From Comamonadaceae bacterium (GTDB lineage: Bacteria > Pseudomonadota > Gammaproteobacteria > Burkholderiales > Burkholderiaceae_C), in assembly GCA_947450255.1 (NCBI GenBank), contig CANFVA010000009.1, positions 1 to 39,741 of the forward strand: 39,741 nt of DNA. The letters are read 5' to 3'. Made by a program: the position numbers and the translations under genes. The notes under the pieces are model-generated. The model worked only from the letters and a program-made list of their open reading frames with translations. It was not told where the DNA came from and searched no databases. Within the stretch, counting starts at the first letter, position 1; each line of letters begins with the position of its first letter. Positions 30,334-39,528 of the stretch are shown here, piece by piece.

Positions 30334-31272
30334 ATGCCCCACCCCGCCCCCAGTACCCCGCTGTTTTCCGCGCAGCATTTATCCAAGCGCTTTGGCGCTA
30401 ATACCGTCGTCGATGACCTGTCTTTTGACATTGCGCCAGGCGAATGCCTGGGCGTCATTGGGCCCAATGGGGCGGGCAAGACGACAACCGTGCGCATGTG
30501 CCTAGGACTAACGGCGCCTGATGGGGGCAGCATCAGCGCGCTGGGGCTGCACATGCCGCGCGATGCGCTGGCGATCAAGGCGCAGATTGGGGTGGTGACG
30601 CAGCTCGATACGCTGGACCCGGACTTCAATTGCGAAGAAAACCTGCTGGTCTATGGCCGGTATTTCGGCATGAAAGATCGCGATATTCAAAAGCGCATTC
30701 CGGCGCTCTTAGAGTTTGCTTCGCTCACCAGCAAAGCCAAGGCCAAGCCGGGCGAGTTGTCGGGCGGCATGAAGCGGCGCCTGAGCCTGGCACGTGCGCT
30801 GGTAAACGACCCCAAACTGCTGCTACTGGACGAGCCCACCACCGGCCTGGACCCGCAAGCGCGGCATCTGATGTGGGAGCGTCTGCAAGCGCTCTTGCAA
30901 CAAGGCAAATCGATTTTGCTCACCACCCACTTTATGGACGAGGCCGAGCGCCTGTGTTCGCGCCTATTGGTGCTAGACCATGGCAAAAAAATTGCCGAAG
31001 GCAAGCCGCGCGATTTGATCGCCCAGCACCTGGAGCCCGATGTGGTGGAAGTGTTTGGCGTGGGCGCGCTAGCGGTGCGCGATGGCCCACTGCGCGCCCT
31101 GGCCGCGCGCGTGGAGGTGAGCGGCGAGACCGTGTTTTTTTACACCGACCAAGCCAGCGCGCTCTTGCAGGCGCTGGCCGCTTATCCCCAATTGCGCACC
31201 TTGCACCGCCCGGCCAACCTGGAAGACCTCTTCCTCAAACTCACCGGACGCCAGATCCGCGAGGACGCTTGA
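30334..31272 (+). CDS. nodI: NodI-type ABC exporter ATP-binding protein
   Basis: A 312-residue ATPase of the ABC-2 exporter class. It has Walker A GPNGAGKTT (43-51), signature LSGGMKRRLSLARAL, Walker B LLLLDEPTTGLDP and H-loop TTHFMDEAERL. The stretch IGVVTQLDTLDPDFNCEENLLVYGRYFG is characteristic of NodI. Homologues occur widely in non-nodulating Burkholderiales, where the exported molecule is unknown, so export of a lipo-chitooligosaccharide should not be assumed. The start at 30334 has no ribosome binding site. nodJ starts 1 bp after its stop. Confidence 0.88.
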   Translation: MPHPAPSTPLFSAQHLSKRFGANTVVDDLSFDIAPGECLGVIGPNGAGKTTTVRMCLGLTAPDGGSISALGLHMPRDALAIKAQIGVVTQLDTLDPDFNCEENLLVYGRYFGMKDRDIQKRIPALLEFASLTSKAKAKPGELSGGMKRRLSLARALVNDPKLLLLDEPTTGLDPQARHLMWERLQALLQQGKSILLTTHFMDEAERLCSRLLVLDHGKKIAEGKPRDLIAQHLEPDVVEVFGVGALAVRDGPLRALAARVEVSGETVFFYTDQASALLQALAAYPQLRTLHRPANLEDLFLKLTGRQIREDA

Positions 31273-31273
31273 T

Positions 31274-32098
31274 ATGACCAACTCCCCCGCATACAACCCG
31301 CAACTCCAAAGCCCCTGGCGCGTACCGCGCCTAACGCTGCGGTTTTGGCCGGTGTTTCAACGCAATTTGCTGGTCTGGCGCAAGCTGGCCATTCCCAGCC
31401 TGCTGGGCAATATCGCCGAGCCGCTGATGTGGCTGGTGGCCTTTGGCTACGGCATGGGCGCACTGGTGGGACAGCTGACCATCGACGGGCAGCCCGTGCC
31501 CTATATCTTGTTTTTGGCCAGCGGCAGTATTTGCATGAGCGCCATGAACGCCGCCTCGTTTGAGGCCCTGTATTCGGCCTTCTCGCGCATGCATGTACAA
31601 AAAACCTGGGACGGCATCATGAACGCGCCGGTGGGCCTGGACGACATCGTGCTGGCCGAAATGTTGTGGGCGGCCTTCAAATCCTTGTTTACGGTGACGG
31701 CGATTTTGGGCGTGATGCTGGCGCTGCAAATCAGCCACAGCCCCAAGCTGCTGGTGGCATGGCCGGTGTTACTCGGTGTGGGAATTACTTTCAGTTCTAT
31801 GGCCTTGGTGTTTAACGCCATGGCCAAGGGCTATGATTTTTTCACCTACTACTTCACGCTGTTCCTCACGCCGACCATGTTTTTGGGCGGCGTATTTTTC
31901 CCCTTAGAACAATTACCGCCTGTGGTGCGCGCGGTAGCCGATTGGTTACCGCTGGCCAACGCAGTGGCATTGGTGCGGCCTTTGTTTATGGACCAGTGGC
32001 CTAACAATGTGCTGCACCATGGCGGCGTGTTGGTGGCCTATGCAGTGGTGTCGTTTTGGGTGGCGCTGGGGCTGACGCGCAAACGCTTCGGGCAATAA
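31274..32098 (+). CDS. nodJ: NodJ-type ABC-2 exporter permease
   Basis: A 274-residue integral membrane protein with about six hydrophobic segments. It starts with the NodJ-like WRVPRLTLRFWPVFQRNLLVWRKLAIPSLLGNIAEPLMWLVAFGYGMG and contains LTPTMFLGGVFFPLEQLPPVVRAVADWLPLANAVALVRPL, the conserved ABC-2 C-terminal region. It is directly coupled to nodI and forms the membrane half of the same exporter. No convincing terminator follows before the convergent carotenoid-oxygenase gene, 93 bp away. Confidence 0.88.
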   Translation: MTNSPAYNPQLQSPWRVPRLTLRFWPVFQRNLLVWRKLAIPSLLGNIAEPLMWLVAFGYGMGALVGQLTIDGQPVPYILFLASGSICMSAMNAASFEALYSAFSRMHVQKTWDGIMNAPVGLDDIVLAEMLWAAFKSLFTVTAILGVMLALQISHSPKLLVAWPVLLGVGITFSSMALVFNAMAKGYDFFTYYFTLFLTPTMFLGGVFFPLEQLPPVVRAVADWLPLANAVALVRPLFMDQWPNNVLHHGGVLVAYAVVSFWVALGLTRKRFGQ

Positions 32099-32191
32099 CT
32101 GAGACGCACGATGCAAGACGCGGGCGCACTGCCCCGCATGCAGCTTGCATTGACCACTGTGGCACTGTGCGCAAATGCGGCACACACCCCA

Positions 32192-33637
32192 TCACCAACC
32201 TCGCGCCAGCCTCGCACTGCTGATCCATGTGGCATGAAAGCCGTTGGGCACACGCTGGGGTAGCGCAATGCGTGCTACCGGGCCTTGGGCCACGTTGGCC
32301 GCGTCAAAAATGCTCACATAGGAGCGCGCTTCTTTGGCGTCCCACACAAAGCCGACCAGGTAGCCGTCGTCTTCGTTGACGTGCTGGTCTTTGGGCGCGA
32401 AGCTGTGTTCGCTCAGCCACTGGTGCATGCCGCCGTGGTAGGCGGTGCAGGTGCTGGTGTGCAGGTCGTGGCGGGCGATGCCGCAAAAGCGCGGGTCTTC
32501 GGGCTGATCGCTGCTGCCCATCAAGATGTTCCAGGTGTAGCGCGTGGGCTCGCCCATGCGGGCGCTGTTGATGATGGGGAATTCTTGGTTGAGCACATCG
32601 TCGAGCACGCGCTCGCGGGTCTGGCCGGTGCGCAAATTAAAGCGCCATTCGTAGAACATGCAGTCCATACCCAGTTGGGCAATCAGGCGCGGCAGGCCGC
32701 TGGCATCGGATTGGCCACGGCTGTCACGCTGCGGCTTGAAGGGCGTGCCGGTCATGACGATTTCGACACCGCCTTGGCCATCCTCCTCTTCCCAGGCATT
32801 GGCGACGTGGTACATGTAGGTGGGGCGCGCTTCAAACCAGCGAATGTCCTGCGTGCTGCCGTGGCGCGGCACCACGCCAAAGCGCGAAGGCAGCTCCGGA
32901 TAAAACGCCACCTTGTGGCGTCCGGCAGCCGCGGCCACCGGGTCTTGGAACAAGGGCAAATCGTGCAGCACGGTGTAGTTGCGCGTGATGGCCATGTCGT
33001 GGGGCAAGCGCGGGCCGGGCAAGGGCACCGGGATCAGCGTGGTGAGTACGCCGCTTTTATCGAGCACGCCGTAGTGCATAAACGGCGCCTCTTTGCCGTA
33101 GCAAAAAAAGATGAATTCGCCAGTGCGCTCATCCACCTTGGAGTGCGCCGAAATATGCAAACCGGCCAGGCGCGGGTCCAGCGCCAAAGTGTCCACCGTG
33201 GACAAGTCGCCAGGCCGCACGCGATACACCTCCCCGCCCAAATACCACATGGCTAGCAGATGGCCGGCGAAGTATTTGACGTCGGTGTTGGCCGTGTTTT
33301 TGAGCGGCATATCGGGCCGGTCTTTGCGCGGCGGATCTTTGATGCCTTGCCACAGCGCGTGGCCCACTTGGGTTTCTTCATGGAGGCCTTGGGTCTGAAT
33401 CCAGCGGTTTTGGTAGAAGGCGCGGCCGCCTTCAAAGCGCACCGCGTGCAACATCCCGTCGCCGTCAAACCAGTGGTAGCGGCCAGGCGCTTCGAAGCGG
33501 CGGTTGGGGCCGTTGCGCACATGCATGCCGTGCAGGTCGCGCGGAATCTCGCCCTGCACTTGCGTCAGTTCGACGGTGATTTCTTCGTCCACCGGGGCGA
33601 AGCCCCCTTGCAAGGTAATTACGTCGTTGTAGCCCAT
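32192..33637 (-). CDS. Carotenoid oxygenase (RPE65/CCD family)
   Basis: A 481-residue member of the carotenoid/stilbene cleavage dioxygenase family, seven-bladed propeller enzymes with a non-haem iron held by four histidines. Candidate ligands lie in LHISAHSKVDE, RLPHDMAITRNY, TYMYHVANAWEEE and the C-terminal NGFHATW. The N-terminus has RNGPNRRFEAPGRYHWFDGDGMLHAV, a family hallmark. The ATG at 33637 is chosen for the GGAG 6 nt upstream. Substrate could be an apocarotenoid or a lignin-derived stilbene. The window has no carotenoid genes, and the nearby aromatic catabolism makes the stilbene possibility worth noting, not established. Confidence 0.88.
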   Translation of the reverse strand: MGYNDVITLQGGFAPVDEEITVELTQVQGEIPRDLHGMHVRNGPNRRFEAPGRYHWFDGDGMLHAVRFEGGRAFYQNRWIQTQGLHEETQVGHALWQGIKDPPRKDRPDMPLKNTANTDVKYFAGHLLAMWYLGGEVYRVRPGDLSTVDTLALDPRLAGLHISAHSKVDERTGEFIFFCYGKEAPFMHYGVLDKSGVLTTLIPVPLPGPRLPHDMAITRNYTVLHDLPLFQDPVAAAAGRHKVAFYPELPSRFGVVPRHGSTQDIRWFEARPTYMYHVANAWEEEDGQGGVEIVMTGTPFKPQRDSRGQSDASGLPRLIAQLGMDCMFYEWRFNLRTGQTRERVLDDVLNQEFPIINSARMGEPTRYTWNILMGSSDQPEDPRFCGIARHDLHTSTCTAYHGGMHQWLSEHSFAPKDQHVNEDDGYLVGFVWDAKEARSYVSIFDAANVAQGPVARIALPQRVPNGFHATWISSARLARGW

Positions 33638-33720
33638 ACCAAACTCCACATTTTTTGCGGGACGGTTTCAGATTCTTAAACCTTAGCCTAGGGCAAGCGT
33701 CAAGGGCTGACAATCGGGGT

Positions 33721-34743
33721 ATGCACCATGTTTTTGAAATGCTGACGCCCGATCGGGTTCTGGACGCCCTGGAATCGGTCGGCCTGCGCGGCGACGGCCG
33801 GCTGACCGCCTTGTCCTCGTACGAGAACCGGGTCTATCAGGTGCAACTGGAGGACGGCAGTGCGGTGGTAGCCAAGTTTTACCGGCCCGAGCGCTGGAGC
33901 GAGGCGCAGATTTTGGAAGAGCACGCTTTTGCAGAGGAACTGATGGAGGCGGAAATTCCGGCCATCGGACCGCTGCGCCTGGCCGGGGCTACGCTGCACC
34001 AGTTTGGTGGCTTTGGCTTTAGCGTCAGCCCGCGCCGGGGTGGCCGCCCGCCCGAGTTGGACGACGAAGAAGTGCTGGAATGGATTGGCCGCTTTCTGGC
34101 GCGCATCCACACCGTGGGCGCGCGCAAGCCCTTTGCCAGCCGCCCGGCGCTGGATTTGCAAAGCTTTGGGCAAGATTCGCGCGACTGGCTGTTGGGGCAG
34201 GACAAAATTCCGCTGGACGTGCAAAGCGCCTGGGCCAAGCACTGCGAACAAGCGCTGGCCCTGGTGGCGCAGCACCCCGTGCTGTGCGGCAAAAAAGCCG
34301 CCAGCGGCGAGGCGCCGATCCGCCTGCTGCGCCTGCACGGCGACTGCCATCCGGGCAATATCTTGTGGACGCCCACCGATGCCGCCGCCAGCGCCGGGCC
34401 GGGGCCGCATTTTGTGGACCTGGACGATGCACGCACCGGCCCCGCGGTGCAAGACTTATGGATGCTGACCAGCGGTGACCGGCGCCAGCGTAGCCGCCAG
34501 CTGGGCTTTTTGGTCGATGGCTACGAACAATTCCGCGCATTTGACCGAGAAGAACTCGCCCTGATCGAGCCGCTGCGCACCCTGCGCCTGATCCACTACA
34601 GCGCCTGGCTGGCCCGGCGCTGGAGCGACCCGACTTTTCCGCAGAACTTCCCCTGGTTTGGCTCTAGCGATTACTGGCACGGGCAGGTGCTGATGCTGCA
34701 AGAGCAATGCGAAGCCATGCAGGAAGCGCCGGTGGTGGTGTAA
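33721..34743 (+). CDS. srkA: SrkA/RdoA-type stress-response serine/threonine protein kinase
   Basis: A 340-residue protein of the YihE/SrkA aminoglycoside-phosphotransferase-like kinase family. Features are ALSSYENRVYQV at the nucleotide-binding start, AKFYRPERW with the ATP-anchoring Lys, LHGDCHPGNILW as catalytic loop and FVDLDDARTGPAVQDLWML as metal-binding segment. The end FPWFGSSDYWHGQVLMLQEQ is typical. SrkA counters programmed death under envelope and oxidative stress in Escherichia coli; the role here is by homology. The ATG at 33721 is chosen over an upstream extension from 33655. It diverges from the carotenoid-oxygenase gene. Confidence 0.9.
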   Translation: MHHVFEMLTPDRVLDALESVGLRGDGRLTALSSYENRVYQVQLEDGSAVVAKFYRPERWSEAQILEEHAFAEELMEAEIPAIGPLRLAGATLHQFGGFGFSVSPRRGGRPPELDDEEVLEWIGRFLARIHTVGARKPFASRPALDLQSFGQDSRDWLLGQDKIPLDVQSAWAKHCEQALALVAQHPVLCGKKAASGEAPIRLLRLHGDCHPGNILWTPTDAAASAGPGPHFVDLDDARTGPAVQDLWMLTSGDRRQRSRQLGFLVDGYEQFRAFDREELALIEPLRTLRLIHYSAWLARRWSDPTFPQNFPWFGSSDYWHGQVLMLQEQCEAMQEAPVVV

Positions 34744-34762
34744 GCGCTGCGCCCGGCACCTG

Positions 34763-35344
34763 CTAGGCCTTACCCGGCTCCTGCAGCACCGCCGGGTCAA
34801 AGGGCTGGCGCGCAAACACAGTGCGCAGCAAAGGCGCAAAGTGCGACAAAGGGCGGCTGCGGTAGGCCGGGTCGAAAGAAGCCTGGTCGTACAGGGCACA
34901 AAAGCGCTGGCAACTGGCAAACCAGGGGTGGTCGGCATAGGCCAGGTGGCCGTCATGGGGTTTACCCAAATGGTGCGCATAAAACTGCATTTGAAACAGA
35001 CCGTGCATTTCCACCACCCAGGTGACTTCGGCGCGCACATAGGGCCGAATAATGGCCGCCGCCATTTGCGAATGGTTGTCGGGCGCCAGCACGTCGCCGA
35101 TGTCGTGCAAAAGCGCCGCCACCACCATGTCGACGTCGGCGCCATCGTCCTCGGCGCGGGTAGCGCTTTGCAGCGAATGCGCGAGGCGGCTGATTTGGTA
35201 GCCAGGCAAGGATTCATTCAAGTCTTGCAAAGCCGCCAGCAAGCGCTCGGGCAGCGTCTGGATATAGGCCTGCTCCAGCCGGTGCAGCAACTGGTAGTCC
35301 GCGGCCGTACCGTCTTGCATGCGGGTAAATGTCACCTGTTCCAT
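34763..35344 (-). CDS. HD-domain protein, PhnZ/inositol-oxygenase-like
   Basis: A 193-residue HD-domain protein beginning MEQVTFTRMQDGTAADYQLL. The predicted metal-binding residues are spread over SRLAHSLQSATRAEDDGAD, VVAALLHDIGDVLAPDNHSQ and VVEMHGLFQMQFYAHHLG. This layout resembles the compact HD oxygenases related to PhnZ and myo-inositol oxygenase more than a plain phosphohydrolase, but the reaction is unknown. The start at 35344 is preferred over 35407. It lies 69 bp downstream of the MFS gene on the same strand, and converges with srkA. Confidence 0.78.
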   Translation of the reverse strand: MEQVTFTRMQDGTAADYQLLHRLEQAYIQTLPERLLAALQDLNESLPGYQISRLAHSLQSATRAEDDGADVDMVVAALLHDIGDVLAPDNHSQMAAAIIRPYVRAEVTWVVEMHGLFQMQFYAHHLGKPHDGHLAYADHPWFASCQRFCALYDQASFDPAYRSRPLSHFAPLLRTVFARQPFDPAVLQEPGKA

Positions 35345-35413
35345 ACGCGCCTTTGTGGTGGGGGCTTGTCGTTCCAGCACGATTGTGCACCGACACTGGC
35401 GAAGCACGCTCCC

Positions 35414-36673
35414 TTATTCCGCATCCTGCGGCAAAGCGCGCGGGTCCATCTGCAAGGCAGCTTGCGAGCTGGCGTCCATGATCACATAGTCCGAACGCGG
35501 CGCTGCCGTCTCGATGCGCTGGGTCTGGCCCAGCAGGAAATACCACACCGTACCCGCCAGCGCCAGCAACACCATTGCGAAATACAGCATCAGGCTTTCC
35601 GGGCCCAAGTAGTCCATCATGCCGCCGGCCAGGGTGGGGCCCAAGGTGGCGCCTATGCCGTAGAGCAGCAGCAGGCCACCGGTGGTTTCCAGCACTTTAG
35701 AAGGCTCGATCAAATCATTGGTATGCGCCACGCTCAGGCCGTAAATGGAAAACGAAAGCGCGCCGTACAAGATGCCCAACATCACCAACAGGTTTTCATA
35801 TTCGCGGGCCAGGTAAAAGCCCACAGCGGCCAGCAATGCCGAAATCAAACACACCCAGACCAGCATCCAGCGCCGGTCGTAGCGGTCCGACAAATGGCCT
35901 ACCGGGTACTGGAAGGCGGCGCCGCTCAAAATCGTAGCGGCCATAAAGGTGGCGGTGTGGCTGTCGCTAAAGCCCACGCCTTTGCCAAACACATTGCCCA
36001 GGCTGTAAAAAGTGCCGCTGATCAGTCCCGAGCCCATAGCGGCGATCGCCCCAATCGGCGAGATGGCAAACAAATGCACCAAACTCATGGACGGCGCCTT
36101 GGTTTGCCGGGGCTCGCGAATCGTCGTCATGGTGGTGGGCACCAATGCAAAAGAAAACAAGATGGATGCCAACGCAAAGGGCACAAAACCAAAGCGATCG
36201 CCCGCCAAAATCAGCCACTGTCCCAGCGCGGTGGACACACCACTGACCGCCATATAGGCGGCAAACACTTTGCCCCGGCTTTCGCGCCCGGCCACCACAT
36301 TGAGCCAGCTCTCGATCACCATGTACAGGCCCACAATGCACAAGCCGGTGGTAAAGCGCAACAAGCCCCAAAACCAGGGGTTGGTCCACAGCGCATGCAG
36401 CACCGGCAAGGCCGAGGCTACCGAGGCCATGACGGCAAAGGCACGGATATAGCCCACCCGCCGGATCAGCCCCGGACAGGCATAGGTGCCATAGACAAAG
36501 CCGGCGAAATAAGCCGACATGATCATGCCGGTGACCAAGCCCGAGTACTTGGCCAGACCGGCTTGTGCGCCAATGGCCACTGTGAGCAAGGCAATGCCCA
36601 CCACCAACATGCTGACGCCCGAAAGCAGCGAGGCCAGGGGTAGCGTGAGCGGGGAAAAACGGGGCAGTTGCAT
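35414..36673 (-). CDS. MFS transporter (YcaD-like)
   Basis: A 419-residue major-facilitator protein with about 12 hydrophobic segments. It starts MQLPRFSPLTLPLASLLSGVSMLVVGIALL and includes the intracellular-loop motif GHLSDRYDRRWML between segments 8 and 9, and the stretch GLYMVIESWLNVVAGRESRGKVFAAYM typical of YcaD-type proteins. The C-terminal 35 residues are hydrophilic. The ATG at 36673 is used; the extension to 36733 lacks support. It diverges from the carnitine-degradation operon across 248 bp, so it might move a related compound, but the substrate is unknown. Confidence 0.85.
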   Translation of the reverse strand: MQLPRFSPLTLPLASLLSGVSMLVVGIALLTVAIGAQAGLAKYSGLVTGMIMSAYFAGFVYGTYACPGLIRRVGYIRAFAVMASVASALPVLHALWTNPWFWGLLRFTTGLCIVGLYMVIESWLNVVAGRESRGKVFAAYMAVSGVSTALGQWLILAGDRFGFVPFALASILFSFALVPTTMTTIREPRQTKAPSMSLVHLFAISPIGAIAAMGSGLISGTFYSLGNVFGKGVGFSDSHTATFMAATILSGAAFQYPVGHLSDRYDRRWMLVWVCLISALLAAVGFYLAREYENLLVMLGILYGALSFSIYGLSVAHTNDLIEPSKVLETTGGLLLLYGIGATLGPTLAGGMMDYLGPESLMLYFAMVLLALAGTVWYFLLGQTQRIETAAPRSDYVIMDASSQAALQMDPRALPQDAE

Positions 36674-36921
36674 AGACAAAACACACAGGCAGGCAGGCCA
36701 CAGGCGGCGAAGCGTCGATGGTGACACAGCCAAGGCAGACCCAAGCCTGAAAACGCGACGTTTTGCGCGCTTTGCAGGACAATTCTTTCGATTGGCGCAG
36801 CGCCACGGGCGCCCCTGGCGGCAAGTCGCATTTGGCGGAAAATGCGTCGCAGCTTGGGCACCAGCTTGCCATCGTCGGCCCTACAGTGGCGCACCTGTTG
36901 CATTTGAATGGAAACTTCCGC

Positions 36922-37665
36922 ATGCACTCTCCTTCCCCGCTAACACAGGCGCGCATCGATTTGGCCGCCGCCTTTCGCTGGGCCGCGCGCTGGGATATGC
37001 ATGAATCGGTCGCCAACCATTTCAGCTTGGCGGTCGCCGAAGGTGGCACACAGTTTTTGCTCAACCCGGTAGGCAGCCATTTTTCGCGCATACGCGCCAG
37101 CGACTTGCTGCTGCTCGATGCAGACCACGGCGACCAAGACATTACCGCGCTAGGCGCCGACCCCACCGCCTGGAACCTGCACGCCATGCTGCACCAGCGC
37201 TTGCCGCAGGCCCGCTGCATCTTGCACACGCACATGCCTTATGCCACCACGCTGTGCTGCCTGCAAGACTTTGAATGGTTGGCGCTGGACCAAAACGCCT
37301 GCCGCTTTTACGGCCGCATTGCCTACGACCGGCATTACGCCGGTATGGCGCTCGATACCTCCGAGGGCGAACGCGTCGCCGCACTGATGCAAGACGGCCA
37401 AAGCGTGCTGTTTATGGGCAACCACGGCGTGATGGTGATTGGCCAAAGCGTGGCCCAAGCCCTGGACGAACTCTATTACCTCGAAAAAGCCGCCAAAGTG
37501 CAAGTACTGGCCCTGTCCACCGGTCGACCGCTGGCCCTCATACCCGACGCCGTGGCGCGCTTGGCCAGCGCCCAATGGAACGATTACCCTACCGACGCTT
37601 GCGCTTTGCATTTGCAAGCGCTCAAAGCCATCCTTGACCTCGAAGAAACGGACTACGCACTATGA
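36922..37665 (+). CDS. Class II aldolase/adducin family protein
   Basis: A 247-residue class II aldolase-fold protein from ATG 36922. Metal-binding histidines appear in [15 protein letters not shown] and GNHGVMVIG, with [36 protein letters not shown] as the N-terminal substrate region. Its stop overlaps the cdhC start (ATGA, 37662-37665), so it is translationally coupled to carnitine catabolism. Such a protein is not a standard part of the carnitine route. It could act on a hydroxy- or keto-intermediate or be an isomerase/decarboxylase; I cannot assign a reaction. Confidence 0.83.
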   Translation: MHSPSPLTQARIDLAAAFRWAARWDMHESVANHFSLAVAEGGTQFLLNPVGSHFSRIRASDLLLLDADHGDQDITALGADPTAWNLHAMLHQRLPQARCILHTHMPYATTLCCLQDFEWLALDQNACRFYGRIAYDRHYAGMALDTSEGERVAALMQDGQSVLFMGNHGVMVIGQSVAQALDELYYLEKAAKVQVLALSTGRPLALIPDAVARLASAQWNDYPTDACALHLQALKAILDLEETDYAL

Positions 37666-38549
37666 ATCCCAATGTCATCATTACCTGCGCGCTCACTGGC
37701 GCGGGCGACACCGTCGGCAAGCACCCGGCCATTCCCGTAACGCCCACGCAGATCGCGACGGCGGCGGTGGAAGCGGCCAAGGCCGGCGCCACCGTGGTGC
37801 ACTGCCATGTGCGCAACCCCGCCACCGGGCAATTCAGCCGCGACCCGGCTTTGTATGCCGAAGTCATGGACCGCATCCGCGATTCGGGTGTCGATGTGAT
37901 TGTTAACCTGACCGCCGGCATGGGCGGCGACCTGGAAATAGGCGCGGGCGAGAACCCCACCCACTTTGGACCCAACACCGACCTGATTGGCCCGATGGCG
38001 CGCCTGATCCATGTGGAGCAACTGCTGCCCGAAATCTGCACCCTGGACTGCGGCACGCTCAACTTCGGTGACGGCGACACGATTTATGTCTCCACACCCA
38101 CCGCTTTGCGCGCCGGGGCCAAGCGCATTACCGAGCTGGGCGTGAAAGCCGAGCTCGAAATCTTTGACACCGGCCACCTGTGGTTTGCCAAACAAATGAT
38201 CAAAGAAGGCCTGCTGGAGAACCCGCTGTTTCAACTCTGCCTGGGCATTCCCTGGGGCGCACCGGCGGACACCACCACCATGAAAGCCATGGTGGACAAC
38301 CTGCCGCCGGGCGTGGTCTGGTCGGCCTTTGGCATTGGCCGCTCGCAAATGCCCATGCTGGCGCAATCGGTGATTTTGGGCGGCAACGTGCGCGTGGGCC
38401 TGGAAGACAATCTGTGGCTGGACAAAGGCGTGCCTGCCAGCAATGGCTCGCTGACCGAGCGCGCAGTAGAAATCATCACCCGCTTAGGCGGCAAGCCCAT
38501 GACGCCCGCCGAAGGCCGCGTAGCCATGGGCCTGAAAAAGCGCGGCTAA
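37662..38549 (+). CDS. cdhC: Beta-keto acid cleavage enzyme (BKACE, DUF849), probable 3-dehydrocarnitine cleavage enzyme CdhC
   Basis: A 295-residue BKACE-family TIM-barrel. Zn-binding histidines lie in VVHCHVRNP (His47, His49), and conserved stretches include [33 protein letters not shown] and the EDNLWLDKG motif. These enzymes transfer the acyl part of a beta-keto acid to or from acetyl-CoA. Next to carnitine dehydrogenase and a hot-dog thioesterase, the probable reaction is 3-dehydrocarnitine plus acetyl-CoA to betainyl-CoA plus acetoacetate. The ATG overlaps the aldolase stop. Confidence 0.88.
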   Translation: MNPNVIITCALTGAGDTVGKHPAIPVTPTQIATAAVEAAKAGATVVHCHVRNPATGQFSRDPALYAEVMDRIRDSGVDVIVNLTAGMGGDLEIGAGENPTHFGPNTDLIGPMARLIHVEQLLPEICTLDCGTLNFGDGDTIYVSTPTALRAGAKRITELGVKAELEIFDTGHLWFAKQMIKEGLLENPLFQLCLGIPWGAPADTTTMKAMVDNLPPGVVWSAFGIGRSQMPMLAQSVILGGNVRVGLEDNLWLDKGVPASNGSLTERAVEIITRLGGKPMTPAEGRVAMGLKKRG

Positions 38550-38562
38550 ACCAAGGAAAACT

Positions 38563-39528
38563 ATGTCGTTTGTTACTGATATCAAGACTTTTGCGGCGCT
38601 GGGCACTGGCGTCATCGGCAGCGGCTGGGTGGCGCGTGCGCTGGCCCATGGGCTGGACGTGATCGCCTGGGACCCGGCGCCCGGCGCCGAAGCTGCGTTG
38701 CGCGCGCGTACGGCCAAAGCCTGGGGCGCGCTGACGGCCCAAGGCCTGGCGCCTGGCGCCTCGCAGTCGCGCATAAAGTTTGTGGCCACGGTGGAGGAAT
38801 GCGTGGCGCAGGCCGACTTCATCCAAGAAAGCGCGCCCGAGCGCCAAGACTTGAAGCTGGCGCTGCATGCGCAAATCACCGCAGCGGCGCGGCCCAATGT
38901 GCTGATTGGTTCGAGCACCTCGGGCCTTTTGCCCAGCGACTTTTATGCTGATGCCAAACACCCCGAACGCTGCGTCGTGGGCCACCCGTTTAACCCGGTG
39001 TATTTGCTGCCTTTGGTGGAAGTGGTGGGCGGCGTGAACACTTCGCCCGAGGCCATTCAAGCGGCGATGCAGGTGTATCGGTCTTTGAGCATGCGCCCTT
39101 TACATGTGCGCAAAGAAGTGCCCGGCTTTATCGCCGACCGTTTGTTAGAGGCCATGTGGCGCGAGTCGCTCCACCTGGTCAACGAGGGCGTGGCCACCAC
39201 CGGCGAGATTGACGACGCCATCCGTTTTGGCGCCGGTATGCGTTGGTCCTTTATGGGCAGTTTTTTGATTTACACCTTGGCCGGTGGCGATGCAGGCATG
39301 CGCCACTTTATGGCGCAGTTCGGTCCGGCGCTCAAGCTGCCCTGGACCAAGCTGGAGGCGCCTGAGCTCACCGACAGCTTGCTCGATGCCGTGGCCGAGG
39401 GCAGCGAAGCGCAGCTGGGCGGACGCAGCATTGCCGACTGGGAGCGCTACCGTGACGACTGCCTGATGGCAGTGCAAGCGGCCATCAAAGCGACCAAACT
39501 CAAACACGGTATTGCGCCCGATGCCTGA
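38563..39528 (+). CDS. cdhA: L-carnitine dehydrogenase CdhA
   Basis: A 321-residue NAD-dependent 3-hydroxyacyl-dehydrogenase-fold protein. It has the Rossmann motif GTGVIGSGW (14-22), [12 protein letters not shown], the catalytic His region [20 protein letters not shown] and a C-terminal helical domain ([28 protein letters not shown]) typical of L-carnitine dehydrogenases. It oxidises carnitine to 3-dehydrocarnitine, the substrate of CdhC. AAGGAA lies upstream of the ATG at 38563. Its 3' end overlaps the thioesterase gene by 8 bp. Confidence 0.9.
   Translation: MSFVTDIKTFAALGTGVIGSGWVARALAHGLDVIAWDPAPGAEAALRARTAKAWGALTAQGLAPGASQSRIKFVATVEECVAQADFIQESAPERQDLKLALHAQITAAARPNVLIGSSTSGLLPSDFYADAKHPERCVVGHPFNPVYLLPLVEVVGGVNTSPEAIQAAMQVYRSLSMRPLHVRKEVPGFIADRLLEAMWRESLHLVNEGVATTGEIDDAIRFGAGMRWSFMGSFLIYTLAGGDAGMRHFMAQFGPALKLPWTKLEAPELTDSLLDAVAEGSEAQLGGRSIADWERYRDDCLMAVQAAIKATKLKHGIAPDA

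Noticed and set aside
34841-36643. 600-codon plus-strand open frame rich in His, Gln, Arg and Gly
   Set aside because: It lies antisense across the HD gene and the MFS gene, has shadow-like composition without domains, and both minus-strand genes are clear family members.
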